Of a DNA stretch of 41,560 nucleotides, positions 6,934 to 13,876 are shown piece by piece. Source of the DNA: Jatrophihabitans sp. (GTDB taxonomy: Bacteria; Actinomycetota; Actinomycetes; Mycobacteriales; Jatrophihabitantaceae); the NCBI GenBank assembly GCA_036389035.1, contig DASVQQ010000036.1:1-41560 (forward strand), in the 5' to 3' direction. Under the pieces are notes generated by a model. That model had not been told where the DNA came from. It did no database searches and worked only from the letters and a program-made list of their open reading frames with translations. The position numbers and the translations under genes were made by a program. Position 1 is the stretch's first letter. Every line of letters begins with the position of its first letter.

Positions 6934-8214
6934 GTGCGATGCCGGCGGGCGATCCGGCCGCCCACCACGAACGGACTCGGCGTGACAGGCCGGCCTGCGG
7001 GGCCCGCCGGCGCACGGTGGCGCTGGGCGTCCGCCGCGCTGATCGCCGCGGTCGCGGTGGCCGGCTGTGACAGCAGCGCCGAGCCCGACGCCGCTCCCGC
7101 CGTTTCCGCCACCGCGTCGGCCACCGCCAGCAGTCCGGGAACCGCCGCCTCGAGCACGACGGCCGGCGCCACCCCGTCCAGCACGGCCTCCCGAACGACC
7201 CCGTCCAGGACGTCGCCGTCCAGCGCGTTCCCCTCCCGGATGCCCGACCTCGGCGCGCCGCGGGTGATGGCACAGGGCCTGGACGTGCCCTGGGGCCTGG
7301 CCTTCCTGCCCGGCGGTGACGCGCTGATCAGCGAGCGCAACACCGGCCGGATCCTCAGACTGGCTGCCGGCGGGGGCGCGCCCCGGCAGGTCTATGACGT
7401 GCCCGGCGTGGCGGCCGGCGGCGAGGGCGGGTTGCTCGGCCTCGCCGTCTCCCCTGATTTCGCAAGGGACAACTTGGTCTACGCCTACTACACCGGCGAG
7501 CAGGACAACCGCGTCGTCCGCTTCCGGCTCGGTGGCGGCGGAGAACCCGAGGTGATCTTCGACGGCATCGCCAAGGCCGGCTTTCACAACGGCGGGCGCA
7601 TCGCCTTCGGCCCGGACGGGATGCTCTACGTCGGCACCGGCGACGCCGGCGACACCGAGCAGTCCCAGAACCCGTCGAGCCCCAGCGGAAAGATCCTGCG
7701 CCTGATGCCGGACGGGTCGCCGGCCCGGGGCAACCCGACCGCGGGTTCGCCGGTGTACAGCCTCGGGCACCGCAACGTCCAGGGCCTGGCCTGGGACTCC
7801 GACCGGCGGCTCTTCGCGACCGAGTTCGGGCAGAACGACGTGGACGAGGTCAACTTCATTCAGCCCGGCCGCAACTACGGATGGCCGATCGTCGAGGGAA
7901 CCGGCGACACCGACGGGGGCAGGTTCACCAACCCGCTCGTCACCTGGTCGACCGATGAGGCCTCACCCTCAGGTATGGCCATCGCCGGCAACACCGCCTA
8001 CGTCGCCGCCCTTCGCGGGGAGCGGCTGTGGAGCGTCTCGCTCACCGGAGAGTCTGCCGGGCAGTCCAGGCCAGAGCTGCAAGGACGCTATGGCCGCCTG
8101 CGGACAGTGGAGACCGCGCCGGACGGCTCGCTGTGGCTCACCACGTCCAACACCGACGGCCGGGGCGACGTCCGGGAGGGCGATGACCGCATCCTGCGGT
8201 TCCCACCGCGCTGA
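6934..8214 (+). CDS. Lipoprotein PQQ-type soluble aldose/sugar dehydrogenase (GDH/HHIP family)
   Basis: Secreted beta-propeller of the YliI/soluble glucose dehydrogenase family. The N-terminus has a lipoprotein signal with lipobox AVAGC (Cys45 counted from ATG 6934), then a Ser/Thr/Ala linker to about residue 100, then the propeller. Family marks are FHNGGRIAFGPDGMLYVGTG (the His of HNGGR is the likely catalytic base), GHRNVQGLAW, EFGQNDVDEVN and GRNYGWP. These enzymes oxidise aldoses with PQQ; whether this host makes PQQ is not shown here. Start: ATG 6934 gives the longest frame; GTG 6982 would give a tidier lipoprotein signal (Cys29), and neither has a strong ribosome binding site. It is monocistronic, divergent from the MoxR operon. 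Confidence 0.88.
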   Translation: MRCRRAIRPPTTNGLGVTGRPAGPAGARWRWASAALIAAVAVAGCDSSAEPDAAPAVSATASATASSPGTAASSTTAGATPSSTASRTTPSRTSPSSAFPSRMPDLGAPRVMAQGLDVPWGLAFLPGGDALISERNTGRILRLAAGGGAPRQVYDVPGVAAGGEGGLLGLAVSPDFARDNLVYAYYTGEQDNRVVRFRLGGGGEPEVIFDGIAKAGFHNGGRIAFGPDGMLYVGTGDAGDTEQSQNPSSPSGKILRLMPDGSPARGNPTAGSPVYSLGHRNVQGLAWDSDRRLFATEFGQNDVDEVNFIQPGRNYGWPIVEGTGDTDGGRFTNPLVTWSTDEASPSGMAIAGNTAYVAALRGERLWSVSLTGESAGQSRPELQGRYGRLRTVETAPDGSLWLTTSNTDGRGDVREGDDRILRFPPR

Positions 8215-8297
8215 GCGGTACGAACACAAACCGCCTGGCAGCTGCAGGTGCCACCTGGTTGAGAAGAAGGCTGCAGAACAGTATGTGGCTGAAGTGC

Positions 8298-8310
8298 TAC
8301 GATTGCGCAC
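8298..8310 (+). promoter_or_regulatory. -10 element for a likely leaderless vapB transcript
   Basis: TACGAT at 8298-8303 is followed by seven bases and then the ATG at 8311. That spacing would start the transcript at or next to the A of the start codon. No Shine-Dalgarno sequence is present, which fits a leaderless mRNA. No convincing -35 box is seen. Confidence 0.5.
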
Positions 8311-8571
8311 ATGAGTCTGGTGGCGTCCCGAGATTTACGCAATCACACGGCCGAGATCCTGCGTAAGGTCGCCGACGGAGAACGAGTGACGATCACCGTG
8401 AACGGGGCGCCCGTTGCTGAACTCGCACCGGTGACATCTGCTCGCCGCCCCTCGATGCCTAGACGCGAGCTGATCACGGTGCTGGCTCGGCACCAGGCAG
8501 ACGCGGGCTTGAGAGAGGATCTGGCTGCGCTCACCGCCGACACGACGGACGACCTAGGCCCCCTTGCGTGA
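8311..8571 (+). CDS. vapB: Phd/YefM-family antitoxin (VapB-type partner)
   Basis: An 86-residue antitoxin. The first half is the Phd/YefM fold: SLVASRDLRNHTAEILRKV, then GERVTITVNGAPVAELAPV, the classic prevent-host-death pattern that forms the dimeric DNA-binding domain. The C-terminal part is acidic and would wrap the toxin. It overlaps vapC by four bases (GTGA at 8568-8571), as expected for a toxin-antitoxin pair. The operon is probably autorepressed at its own promoter. The gene symbol is generic; the fold is Phd-like rather than an AbrB-type VapB. Confidence 0.93.
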   Translation: MSLVASRDLRNHTAEILRKVADGERVTITVNGAPVAELAPVTSARRPSMPRRELITVLARHQADAGLREDLAALTADTTDDLGPLA

Positions 8572-8972
8572 CCACGCTGCCGCGGGGACTTCTGGACACC
8601 TCAGTCTTCATCGCGACCGAGTCCGGGCGCTTTCTCGATACTGCTTTGCTGCCGGACGAGGCGTTCATCAGCGTCATCACGATCGGTGAACTGCACGCCG
8701 GAGTACTAGCGGCTAAAGACACCCGCACTCGCGCCGTACGGCTGGCGACCCTGGAGGCTGTGGCCGCACTCGAACCCCTGCCAGTAGACGCAGCGGCCGC
8801 AGCGCAATGGGCCACGCTCAGGGTGAGACTGGCCGAGGAAGGCCACCGCGCAAAGGTCAACGACCTATGGATCGCGGCCATCGCGGCAGCCAACAACCTA
8901 ACCGTTGTGACGCAGGACGACGACTTCGAACCGATCGAAGCCGTCGGCGGTCCACCGGTTGTCCGCGTCTGA
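8568..8972 (+). CDS. vapC: PIN-domain ribonuclease toxin
   Basis: A 134-residue PIN-domain protein from GTG 8568. The acidic metal-binding residues are visible: Asp10 in LLDTSVF, Glu41 in TIGELHAGV, Asp99 in VNDLWIAA and Asp117/118 in TQDDDF. VapC toxins are Mg-dependent RNases cutting tRNA or rRNA; the exact target cannot be read from the sequence. The stop at 8972 falls where the neighbouring minus-strand nucleotidyltransferase loses its family resemblance, so this module seems to have landed in or next to an older toxin gene. Confidence 0.93.
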   Translation: MTTLPRGLLDTSVFIATESGRFLDTALLPDEAFISVITIGELHAGVLAAKDTRTRAVRLATLEAVAALEPLPVDAAAAAQWATLRVRLAEEGHRAKVNDLWIAAIAAANNLTVVTQDDDFEPIEAVGGPPVVRV

Positions 8973-9322
8973 CCAAGTTCCGCTGGCGCGAAGGTCGGCC
9001 CGGCAATGCTTGCCGTCGCTGGTCGGGTAGGTGCGGAGTCCATGGCGAGATCGACAAGCACGTCTTCATGGCCGTGAACAAGCAGCCGGCAGAAGCTATC
9101 GCTGTCCTGGACGTCTTCGATGGACCAGCCGCGAGCCTGACGCACGTTTCCACCGCCGGGTCGAGTGAAGAAGTCAAGATCGCGCGTTGGACGCGCGGTG
9201 AGCTGCTGTGCTACTAAAGCCGCGCCTCCAGCGAGTAGGAAGCCTTTGCTGGCCGGCAGCCCGAAGAACAGCCGCGCCACCTCCAACTGGAAGCGTGTCA
9301 GGAACGTGTCGCCACCAGCCAT
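8963..9322 (-). pseudogene. AbiEii/AbiGii-type nucleotidyltransferase toxin, truncated
   Basis: From ATG 9322, about 120 residues read like actinobacterial AbiEii-family nucleotidyltransferases: FQLEVARLFFGLP, then GFLLAGGAALVAQQL and the catalytic RDLDFF (GG...DxD pattern), later CRLLVHGHEDVLVDLAMDSAP and TASIAGPTFAPAEL. Between FFTRPGGGNVRQA and RGWSIEDV about a dozen residues usual in the family appear to be missing, and the C-terminal half is gone. Resemblance stops at about 8965-8975, at the vapC stop. The frame stays open to 8531 but there it is only the antisense of vapBC, so a 263-residue chimera could be made. The start shares one base with the XRE gene's stop (TGATG), the usual layout of this toxin-antitoxin type. 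Confidence 0.75.
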
Positions 9323-9846
9323 CACGCGATGGCCGACGCATCGACGTACTCCGCGATCAACGCCGACCATGCAGTGCGGACATGGCGGGGCAGCACGAGT
9401 TCGTGCCACAAATCCACCAGCAGCGCGCCGTCGACATAGCGCAGCACATCGTCTGGGACACCCTCGCGCAGAACGATCTCGTACACCCGAGCGCGGTCAT
9501 CGCGATCAGCCAACCGAAACACCCGGCCAGGCTGGGACCAATTCAGCGCCAACGGCAGCTCCACAGCCGCCAGCGCGCACTCGAGCTCCAGCCTTGGCAG
9601 CCGGTTCGGCACCAGAGCGGCGCGCCCGCGTGAGCCGGCGGCCTCGACGAAGCGGATGCGCGGCCGCGCCTCCAGGTCATACCCGGAACTGTCGAGCAAA
9701 CGCTCGACCGTCTCCAACGACGGCGACTTGTGACCGTGCTCGTAAGCCGAGATCGCAGTACGTGAGGTACGCGCGCGACGCGCCAACTCGTCCTGGCTCA
9801 GCCCAGCCGTGCGCCGGGCCCGCGTCAGTAGCTCCGCGCCCTTCAT
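9322..9846 (-). CDS. XRE-family regulator, antitoxin-type partner of the nucleotidyltransferase
   Basis: A Cro/CI-type helix-turn-helix at the N-terminus (residues 2-58: ARRTAGLSQDELARRARTSR, TAISAYEHGHKSPSLETV) is followed by a roughly 110-residue C-terminal domain typical of antitoxins paired with AbiEii nucleotidyltransferases. The protein is 174 residues from ATG 9846, which has GGAGGTCGGC in front. Another ATG at 9858 lies six bases after a TACATT box and could serve a leaderless transcript, adding four residues. A perfect palindrome at 9865-9886 overlaps that promoter, so autorepression is likely. With its toxin gene broken, the gene may persist as an orphan regulator or antitoxin. Confidence 0.85.
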   Translation of the reverse strand: MKGAELLTRARRTAGLSQDELARRARTSRTAISAYEHGHKSPSLETVERLLDSSGYDLEARPRIRFVEAAGSRGRAALVPNRLPRLELECALAAVELPLALNWSQPGRVFRLADRDDRARVYEIVLREGVPDDVLRYVDGALLVDLWHELVLPRHVRTAWSALIAEYVDASAIA

Positions 9847-9864
9847 GCCGACCTCCATTAATCA

Positions 9865-9886
9865 AATGTATCCGATCGGATACATT
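9865..9886. promoter_or_regulatory. 22-bp perfect palindrome, probable operator of the XRE gene
   Basis: The 18-base core TGTATCCGATCGGATACA is flanked by AA and TT, giving a perfect dyad centred between 9875 and 9876. Its left arm, read on the minus strand, supplies TACATT six bases ahead of ATG 9858, so a protein bound here would cover the -10 region. Position and symmetry fit autoregulation by the XRE dimer. Confidence 0.65.
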
Positions 9887-9911
9887 ACTGTAGGTGCCGG
9901 ATGCCTGCTGG

Positions 9912-10328
9912 CTACTGGCGGGGACGTTCCAGGTAGGTGTCCGGGGCCGGCTGAAAGCCCAGTTTGGCGTACAGCGCATGGCCATCCGCGGTGTGCAACA
10001 TCCACCGCCAGCTCGGCTGGCTGTCCACCGCCTCGCCGATGACCGCCAGCCCCAGCCCCCTGCCCCGATGCGCCGCGAGCACATAGACATCGGCCAGATA
10101 CCCCAACGCCACCCCGTCGGACACCACCCGCGCGAAGCCGACCTGGACGCCGTCGGGCGCGTACAGCCCGAGGCAGCGCCACGCCGAGTCGATCTGCGCG
10201 ACGATGTCCTCAGCGACCCGCCACCGGTGCCAGTACGCCTCGGTGGTCAGAAAGGCGACGACGGCATTCCGGTCAAGCCGGTCAGGGTCGTCGTCGAGCT
10301 GGTAACCGCCGGAAAGGTGTCGGAGCAT
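9912..10328 (-). CDS. GNAT-family N-acetyltransferase
   Basis: A 138-residue GNAT protein. The acetyl-CoA binding motif A is seen as VYVLAAHRGRGLGLAVIGEAV (Q/RxxGxG/A form: HRGRGLG), preceded by the beta-strand VGFARVVSDGVALGYLAD, and followed by the motif B region LHTADGHALYAKLGFQP. The substrate is unknown. ATG 10328 lies three bases after the ferredoxin stop and has GAGG upstream, so the gene closes the redox operon by translation coupling, though its role in that pathway is unclear. It may simply have been captured at the operon end. Confidence 0.9.
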   Translation of the reverse strand: MLRHLSGGYQLDDDPDRLDRNAVVAFLTTEAYWHRWRVAEDIVAQIDSAWRCLGLYAPDGVQVGFARVVSDGVALGYLADVYVLAAHRGRGLGLAVIGEAVDSQPSWRWMLHTADGHALYAKLGFQPAPDTYLERPRQ

Positions 10329-10331
10329 CCG

Positions 10332-10568
10332 TCATCCTCGTTGCCCGGAGCGGTCCAGGTCAATTGACACCACCTCTCGCACGAACAACGCGCGGTGCGG
10401 GCATGCCTTCGCCGCGCGGTTCGCCTCGGCCGTCTCACCGTCGTCGAGCGGCGTCCTCGGCAGGATCGGGTAGCCCCACCGGTCCAGGCGCACCAGACCC
10501 GCCGCCGCGTACGCGCACATCCCCACACCACGACAGATCGTCGGGTCGACCGTCATCCGCGCCGTCAT
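10332..10568 (-). CDS. Small ferredoxin, 3Fe-4S type
   Basis: A 78-residue ferredoxin from ATG 10568, which overlaps the NuoF-like stop as ATGA. Ligand pattern: Cys12 and Cys18 in ICRGVGMCAYAA, then Cys56 in KACPHRAL, that is C-x5-C ... CP. Three cysteines in this arrangement are typical of the [3Fe-4S] ferredoxins of actinobacteria, often partners of P450s. Here the partner is more likely the NuoF-like flavoprotein and the membrane ferric-reductase-like protein. An alternative start at 10556 would drop four residues. Confidence 0.88.
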   Translation of the reverse strand: MTARMTVDPTICRGVGMCAYAAAGLVRLDRWGYPILPRTPLDDGETAEANRAAKACPHRALFVREVVSIDLDRSGQRG

Positions 10569-11779
10569 CCGTGCAGGCACCTGCCCCGGTTGACGTGGCT
10601 GTCGACGTCGGCGGCGAAGCAGGCCAGGGCCGTCGTGGTGATGTTCACGGCCGCCTCCGGCAGGTGGCAGGCGCCACGTCCGGTGACCTCGTCGAGCAGT
10701 TCGCGCACGCGGCGCAGGTGACGGCGCCCGCCGCCGCCGTCGGCCACCTGCCGGAACAGGTCGGCCAGGGCGGGCAGGCCGAACATGCACGGCCCGCACT
10801 GCCGGGCGCTCGCGGCGGCGAGGTAATGGTCCAGCTCGGCGGTGAGGCGCAGGCCGCACCGATTGCGGGCCAGCGGGATGAGAATGCCGGCGCCGAGGCT
10901 CTTCCCGAGCGCGGACAGGGGCAGGCCCGCGGCGTCCGACCACGGCAGCCACTGCCCGCCGTACCCGCCGAGCAGCACTGCCTGCAGAGTCTTCTCCTCG
11001 ACCCCGCCCGCGACGACGGCGTCGGTGATCGTCGCGGCCGGGTCGATCTCGATCGCGGTCCGGCCGCCGTCACCGGTGATCGTGAGCAACCGGGTGTCCG
11101 GCACGAGCCCGTAGCGGGCGACGAGCGCGATCCTGGCGAGCGTCTCGACGTTGTGCAGCAGGGTCGGGCGCCCACCCACGCCGCTGACCGTGGCCGGCGC
11201 GTGGCGGAACATCGGCAAAGCAGGCCCGCCGGACAACCCGCGGATCACCGCGCTGGACTCACCGGTCAGGTAGCCGGCCGGACCTACCTCGACCCGGATC
11301 GCGCCGCGCGGGCCGTTCTGCTGACGTTGCGCCAGCGCCTCCCGGACCGCGAGTTCGGTGCGGTCATCGCCCTCGTGCAGCCAGATGATCATCTCGGTGG
11401 CGCCGACCGCCTCGGCGGCGATCTCGATGCCGTCCAGCACCAGATGCGGGCGGCTCTGCAGGACAGCGGCATCCTTCGCGCTGGCCGGCTCACCCTCGGC
11501 TCCGTTGCCGACGACGACACCTCCCGGCGGCTGCGCCAGCATCGATCGCCACTTGGCCGCGACCGGGAACCAGGCGCCGCCGCGGCCACCCTCGCCCCGG
11601 CTCTCGATGACGTCGATCAGGGCACCCGATCCCGCGGGTCGCGGGCCGAGCCGAACGGTGTGCTGGTGCAGCGATTCGGCGAACACCGGCTCGAACGGCA
11701 CGGCATCGACGGAATCGAACCAGACCGGACCCTGGAGCAGGCCGGCCCCGGTCGCGAGGCGGGTCTCGGGCGAGAACAT
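10565..11779 (-). CDS. NuoF-like flavo/iron-sulfur protein (complex I 51-kDa family)
   Basis: A 404-residue protein with the NuoF plan: the NAD(P)H/FMN-binding glycine-rich stretch ESRGEGGRGGAWFP (59-72; NuoF has GRGGAGFP), then VVGNGAEGEPASAKD, a central SLBB-type region, and an iron-sulfur helical domain with ARQCGPCMFGLPA. Canonical NuoF has C-x2-C-x2-C plus a distant Cys; here Cys328, Cys331 and Cys371 are present but the third position is Gly, so the cluster site is altered. It probably moves electrons between NAD(P)H or ferredoxin and the membrane protein encoded upstream. Its start touches the preceding stop at 11779, and its stop overlaps the ferredoxin start. Confidence 0.88.
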   Translation of the reverse strand: MFSPETRLATGAGLLQGPVWFDSVDAVPFEPVFAESLHQHTVRLGPRPAGSGALIDVIESRGEGGRGGAWFPVAAKWRSMLAQPPGGVVVGNGAEGEPASAKDAAVLQSRPHLVLDGIEIAAEAVGATEMIIWLHEGDDRTELAVREALAQRQQNGPRGAIRVEVGPAGYLTGESSAVIRGLSGGPALPMFRHAPATVSGVGGRPTLLHNVETLARIALVARYGLVPDTRLLTITGDGGRTAIEIDPAATITDAVVAGGVEEKTLQAVLLGGYGGQWLPWSDAAGLPLSALGKSLGAGILIPLARNRCGLRLTAELDHYLAAASARQCGPCMFGLPALADLFRQVADGGGGRRHLRRVRELLDEVTGRGACHLPEAAVNITTTALACFAADVDSHVNRGRCLHG

Positions 11780-12426
11780 CAGGATCCCTGCCTAACGACC
11801 GGACGGCGACGCTGCGGCGACACCGCGAGGTAGCGACTGGCGGCAACCGCGATCACCAGCCCCGCGGTGGCGAGGTACCAGGTGATCAGTGCCGCCGAAT
11901 CGGTGCCGGCCAGCACGGCGTGTGCCCAGACCAGGACGATGCTGAGGATCGCCACCTTGTGCACCGGCCACCACACTCGCGAGCCGATGCGCGGCGCGAG
12001 CGCGGCTGTGACTCCGGCCGCGAGACCGAGCCACATGCCGACGAGTCCCAGCGTGACCGGAACGGGGCGATACTGCGCGCCCATCGGCAAAAGGGCGCCG
12101 GCCCAGCCGACACCGGCGTGGTGGTCCGTGGCGAGCACGGCGATGTGCAGCCCGGTCAGAGCGAACGCCGACGCGGCCAACGCGGCGTGCACCCGGATGC
12201 GGGTCAGCGTGTTCGGCCGACCGAACTCCGCGCGCCACGGGTGCGAGAGCAGCAGCCCGACGAGGACGAGCAGCACCATCAGCAGGTACGCGGCCAGACC
12301 GGTCGCCCGACCGACGATCCACGGGGCCATCCGGTTGCCGCTCACCGCGGTGGCGATCTGCCCGGCGAACATGCCGACGACCGCGCCACCCGCGATCGTC
12401 GCGACCGTGGACACGACCCGGTTCAC
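11779..12426 (-). CDS. Ferric-reductase-like / cytochrome b-type transmembrane protein
   Basis: A 215-residue membrane protein with about six hydrophobic helices. Histidines in or beside helices (SHPWRAE, RIRVHAALA, TGLHIAVL, PVHKVAILS, WAHAVLAG) give the pattern expected for two b-haems, as in the ferric-reductase-like transmembrane domain. In the operon it sits between the ApbE and NuoF-like genes, with ATGA overlap to ApbE (12423-12426), so it is well placed to carry electrons from the cytoplasmic flavoprotein across the membrane to a flavinylated acceptor. There is no attached FAD/NAD domain; the NuoF-like protein may take that role. Confidence 0.82.
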   Translation of the reverse strand: MNRVVSTVATIAGGAVVGMFAGQIATAVSGNRMAPWIVGRATGLAAYLLMVLLVLVGLLLSHPWRAEFGRPNTLTRIRVHAALAASAFALTGLHIAVLATDHHAGVGWAGALLPMGAQYRPVPVTLGLVGMWLGLAAGVTAALAPRIGSRVWWPVHKVAILSIVLVWAHAVLAGTDSAALITWYLATAGLVIAVAASRYLAVSPQRRRPVVRQGS

Positions 12427-13376
12427 GACCGGCTCCAGACGAGCATCGGCCCCATGTCACCGGTCGCGCCGATTCCGCCGTCATCGCGCACCCACAGCGC
12501 GGTGATTCCCTCAGCCACGGCAACGGTCTCGATCCGGTCGGCTCCGTGCAGGAACAGGGTCTTGCTCCAGACCTCGGCCGCGGCGGGGTCGGACCCGACC
12601 ACGGTCACCGATGCCAGCCCGCCGGCGCTTGGGCCGCCGGTCCGGGGATCGATCAGGTGATGAGCCGCCCGGTCGCCGACCCGCCACTGCCGCAGCCGCG
12701 TCGAGGACGTCGCGCACGCCTGGTTCCGCACTGCCAGGACCGCGACCGGGTCCGTGCCGCCGAGCGGGTCCTCGACCCCGACCGACCAACCGCGACCGGC
12801 CGGGCCGGCTCCGGCGAAGTATCCGTCGCCACCGGCGTCCACGAAGAACGTGCCGGCGCTGTCGCGCAGCAGGTCCGCGGCCCAGCGAACCGCGAGCCCC
12901 TTCGCGATGCCGCCGAGGTCGACAGCGGCCGGGCCCACCGCGACGGCGCGGGCGGCAGCGTCGAAGCGCGGTCGCCACGGCAGCACCCGGATGGTGCGCA
13001 CCGGCCGGAATTGCCGCGACGGGAGCGAGACGGGACCGGCAGTTAACGGCAGGCTGGTGTCGTAGCCGAGTTGGACGAGCTCGGTCAGGACCCGCGGGTC
13101 GAACAGCCGGCCGGTGCGCAGGTGAGCGGCCGCCGCCTCCTCGAGCGCGGCGTAACACCACTGCGGCACCTGGTGCCAGCCGCCGGCGGCGTTGGCTTGC
13201 ATGAGCGGGCTCGCCGGGTCGAACCGGGTGCACTGCGCGTCGACCGCACGGAACAGCTCCTCGACCGCGTCGACGCCACGCTCGGCGTCGGGTCCGGGGC
13301 GCTCGACGCGCACGCGGGCGGTCGTCCCCATCGTGGCGAACTCCCGGATCAGCGGCCGGGTCAGCAGCGCGGTCAT
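12423..13376 (-). CDS. apbE: FAD:protein FMN transferase (ApbE)
   Basis: A 317-residue ApbE-family protein. Family marks: DLGGIAKG at 153-160, VDAGGDGYFAG near 179-189, TSSTRLRQW near 223-231 and HHLIDPRTG at 239-247; the last region holds Mg and FAD ligands. ApbE transfers FMN from FAD to a Thr or Ser in target proteins, at sites of the form DxxSGAT/S. No signal peptide or lipobox is obvious here, unlike many secreted ApbEs. Its start overlaps the stop of the proline-rich stalk protein (ATGA, 13373-13376), whose C-terminus ends in DASTGAS, so enzyme and possible substrate are translationally coupled. Confidence 0.93.
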   Translation of the reverse strand: MTALLTRPLIREFATMGTTARVRVERPGPDAERGVDAVEELFRAVDAQCTRFDPASPLMQANAAGGWHQVPQWCYAALEEAAAAHLRTGRLFDPRVLTELVQLGYDTSLPLTAGPVSLPSRQFRPVRTIRVLPWRPRFDAAARAVAVGPAAVDLGGIAKGLAVRWAADLLRDSAGTFFVDAGGDGYFAGAGPAGRGWSVGVEDPLGGTDPVAVLAVRNQACATSSTRLRQWRVGDRAAHHLIDPRTGGPSAGGLASVTVVGSDPAAAEVWSKTLFLHGADRIETVAVAEGITALWVRDDGGIGATGDMGPMLVWSRS

Positions 13377-13876
13377 GACGCCCCCGTCGAGGCGTCCACC
13401 GGCGGCGGGGGTGGTGGAGCGGGTGCGGGGGGCGGCGGGGGCGGGAGCGCAGCCGGTGCGGCCGGCGCGGGCGCAGCCGGTGCGGGCGCAGCGGGCGCGG
13501 GCCCGATCGCGGCGGGTGCGGAATCCGTCGGCGGTCCGGCGGTGTCCACGCGCGGAAGCTGGACGGGCGCTGACTCTGCCTTCGCGAGTTCGGAGCTCAC
13601 CTGCGCCAACTCCGCACGCAAACGCTGGAGTTCGGCGTCGACGGTCTTGCTCTGGCTGCGCAAGCGAGCGACGGCCACGTCCTTCGCCCGGGTCTTCGGC
13701 GCCGCTGCCTTCACCGGCGACGCCTTGGGCGCCGCTGCCTTCACCGGCGACGCCTTGGGCGCGGGGGCGGGGCTGTGGTGCAGCGCGAACGCGGTCGCTG
13801 CGGACAGCAGTGCGGCCGCGCCCGGCGCCACGATCGCCGCGACCGTGCTCGGCCGGGAGTGGTTGCGCTCAGTCAT
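13373..13876 (-). CDS. Membrane-anchored coiled-coil/proline-rich protein ending in DASTGAS; possible flavinylation substrate
   Basis: A 167-residue protein from ATG 13876, overlapping the upstream gene's stop by eight bases. Order: short basic N-terminus, one hydrophobic helix about 11-32, Ala/Pro/Lys linker with an exact repeat (KASPVKAAAP twice), a coiled coil about 66-101, then a Pro/Ala-rich stalk of more than 50 residues. The last seven residues, DASTGAS, match Dxx(S/T)GA(S/T), the sequence ApbE modifies in NqrC, RnfG and FMN-binding domain proteins. No FMN-binding fold is visible. The apbE gene follows with a 4-base overlap. The carrier role is inference; the tail is Ala/Ser-rich and could match by chance. 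Confidence 0.6.
   Translation of the reverse strand: MTERNHSRPSTVAAIVAPGAAALLSAATAFALHHSPAPAPKASPVKAAAPKASPVKAAAPKTRAKDVAVARLRSQSKTVDAELQRLRAELAQVSSELAKAESAPVQLPRVDTAGPPTDSAPAAIGPAPAAPAPAAPAPAAPAALPPPPPPAPAPPPPPPVDASTGAS
13701..13760. repeat. Exact 30-bp tandem duplication in coding sequence
   Basis: Bases 13701-13730 and 13731-13760 are identical. Each encodes one copy of the ten-residue Ala/Pro/Lys linker unit of the stalk protein. The identity suggests a recent slippage or duplication event. Confidence 0.9.

Noticed and set aside
6841..7770. 309-codon minus-strand frame opposite the sugar dehydrogenase
   Set aside because: Shadow of a gene with clear PQQ-dehydrogenase motifs.
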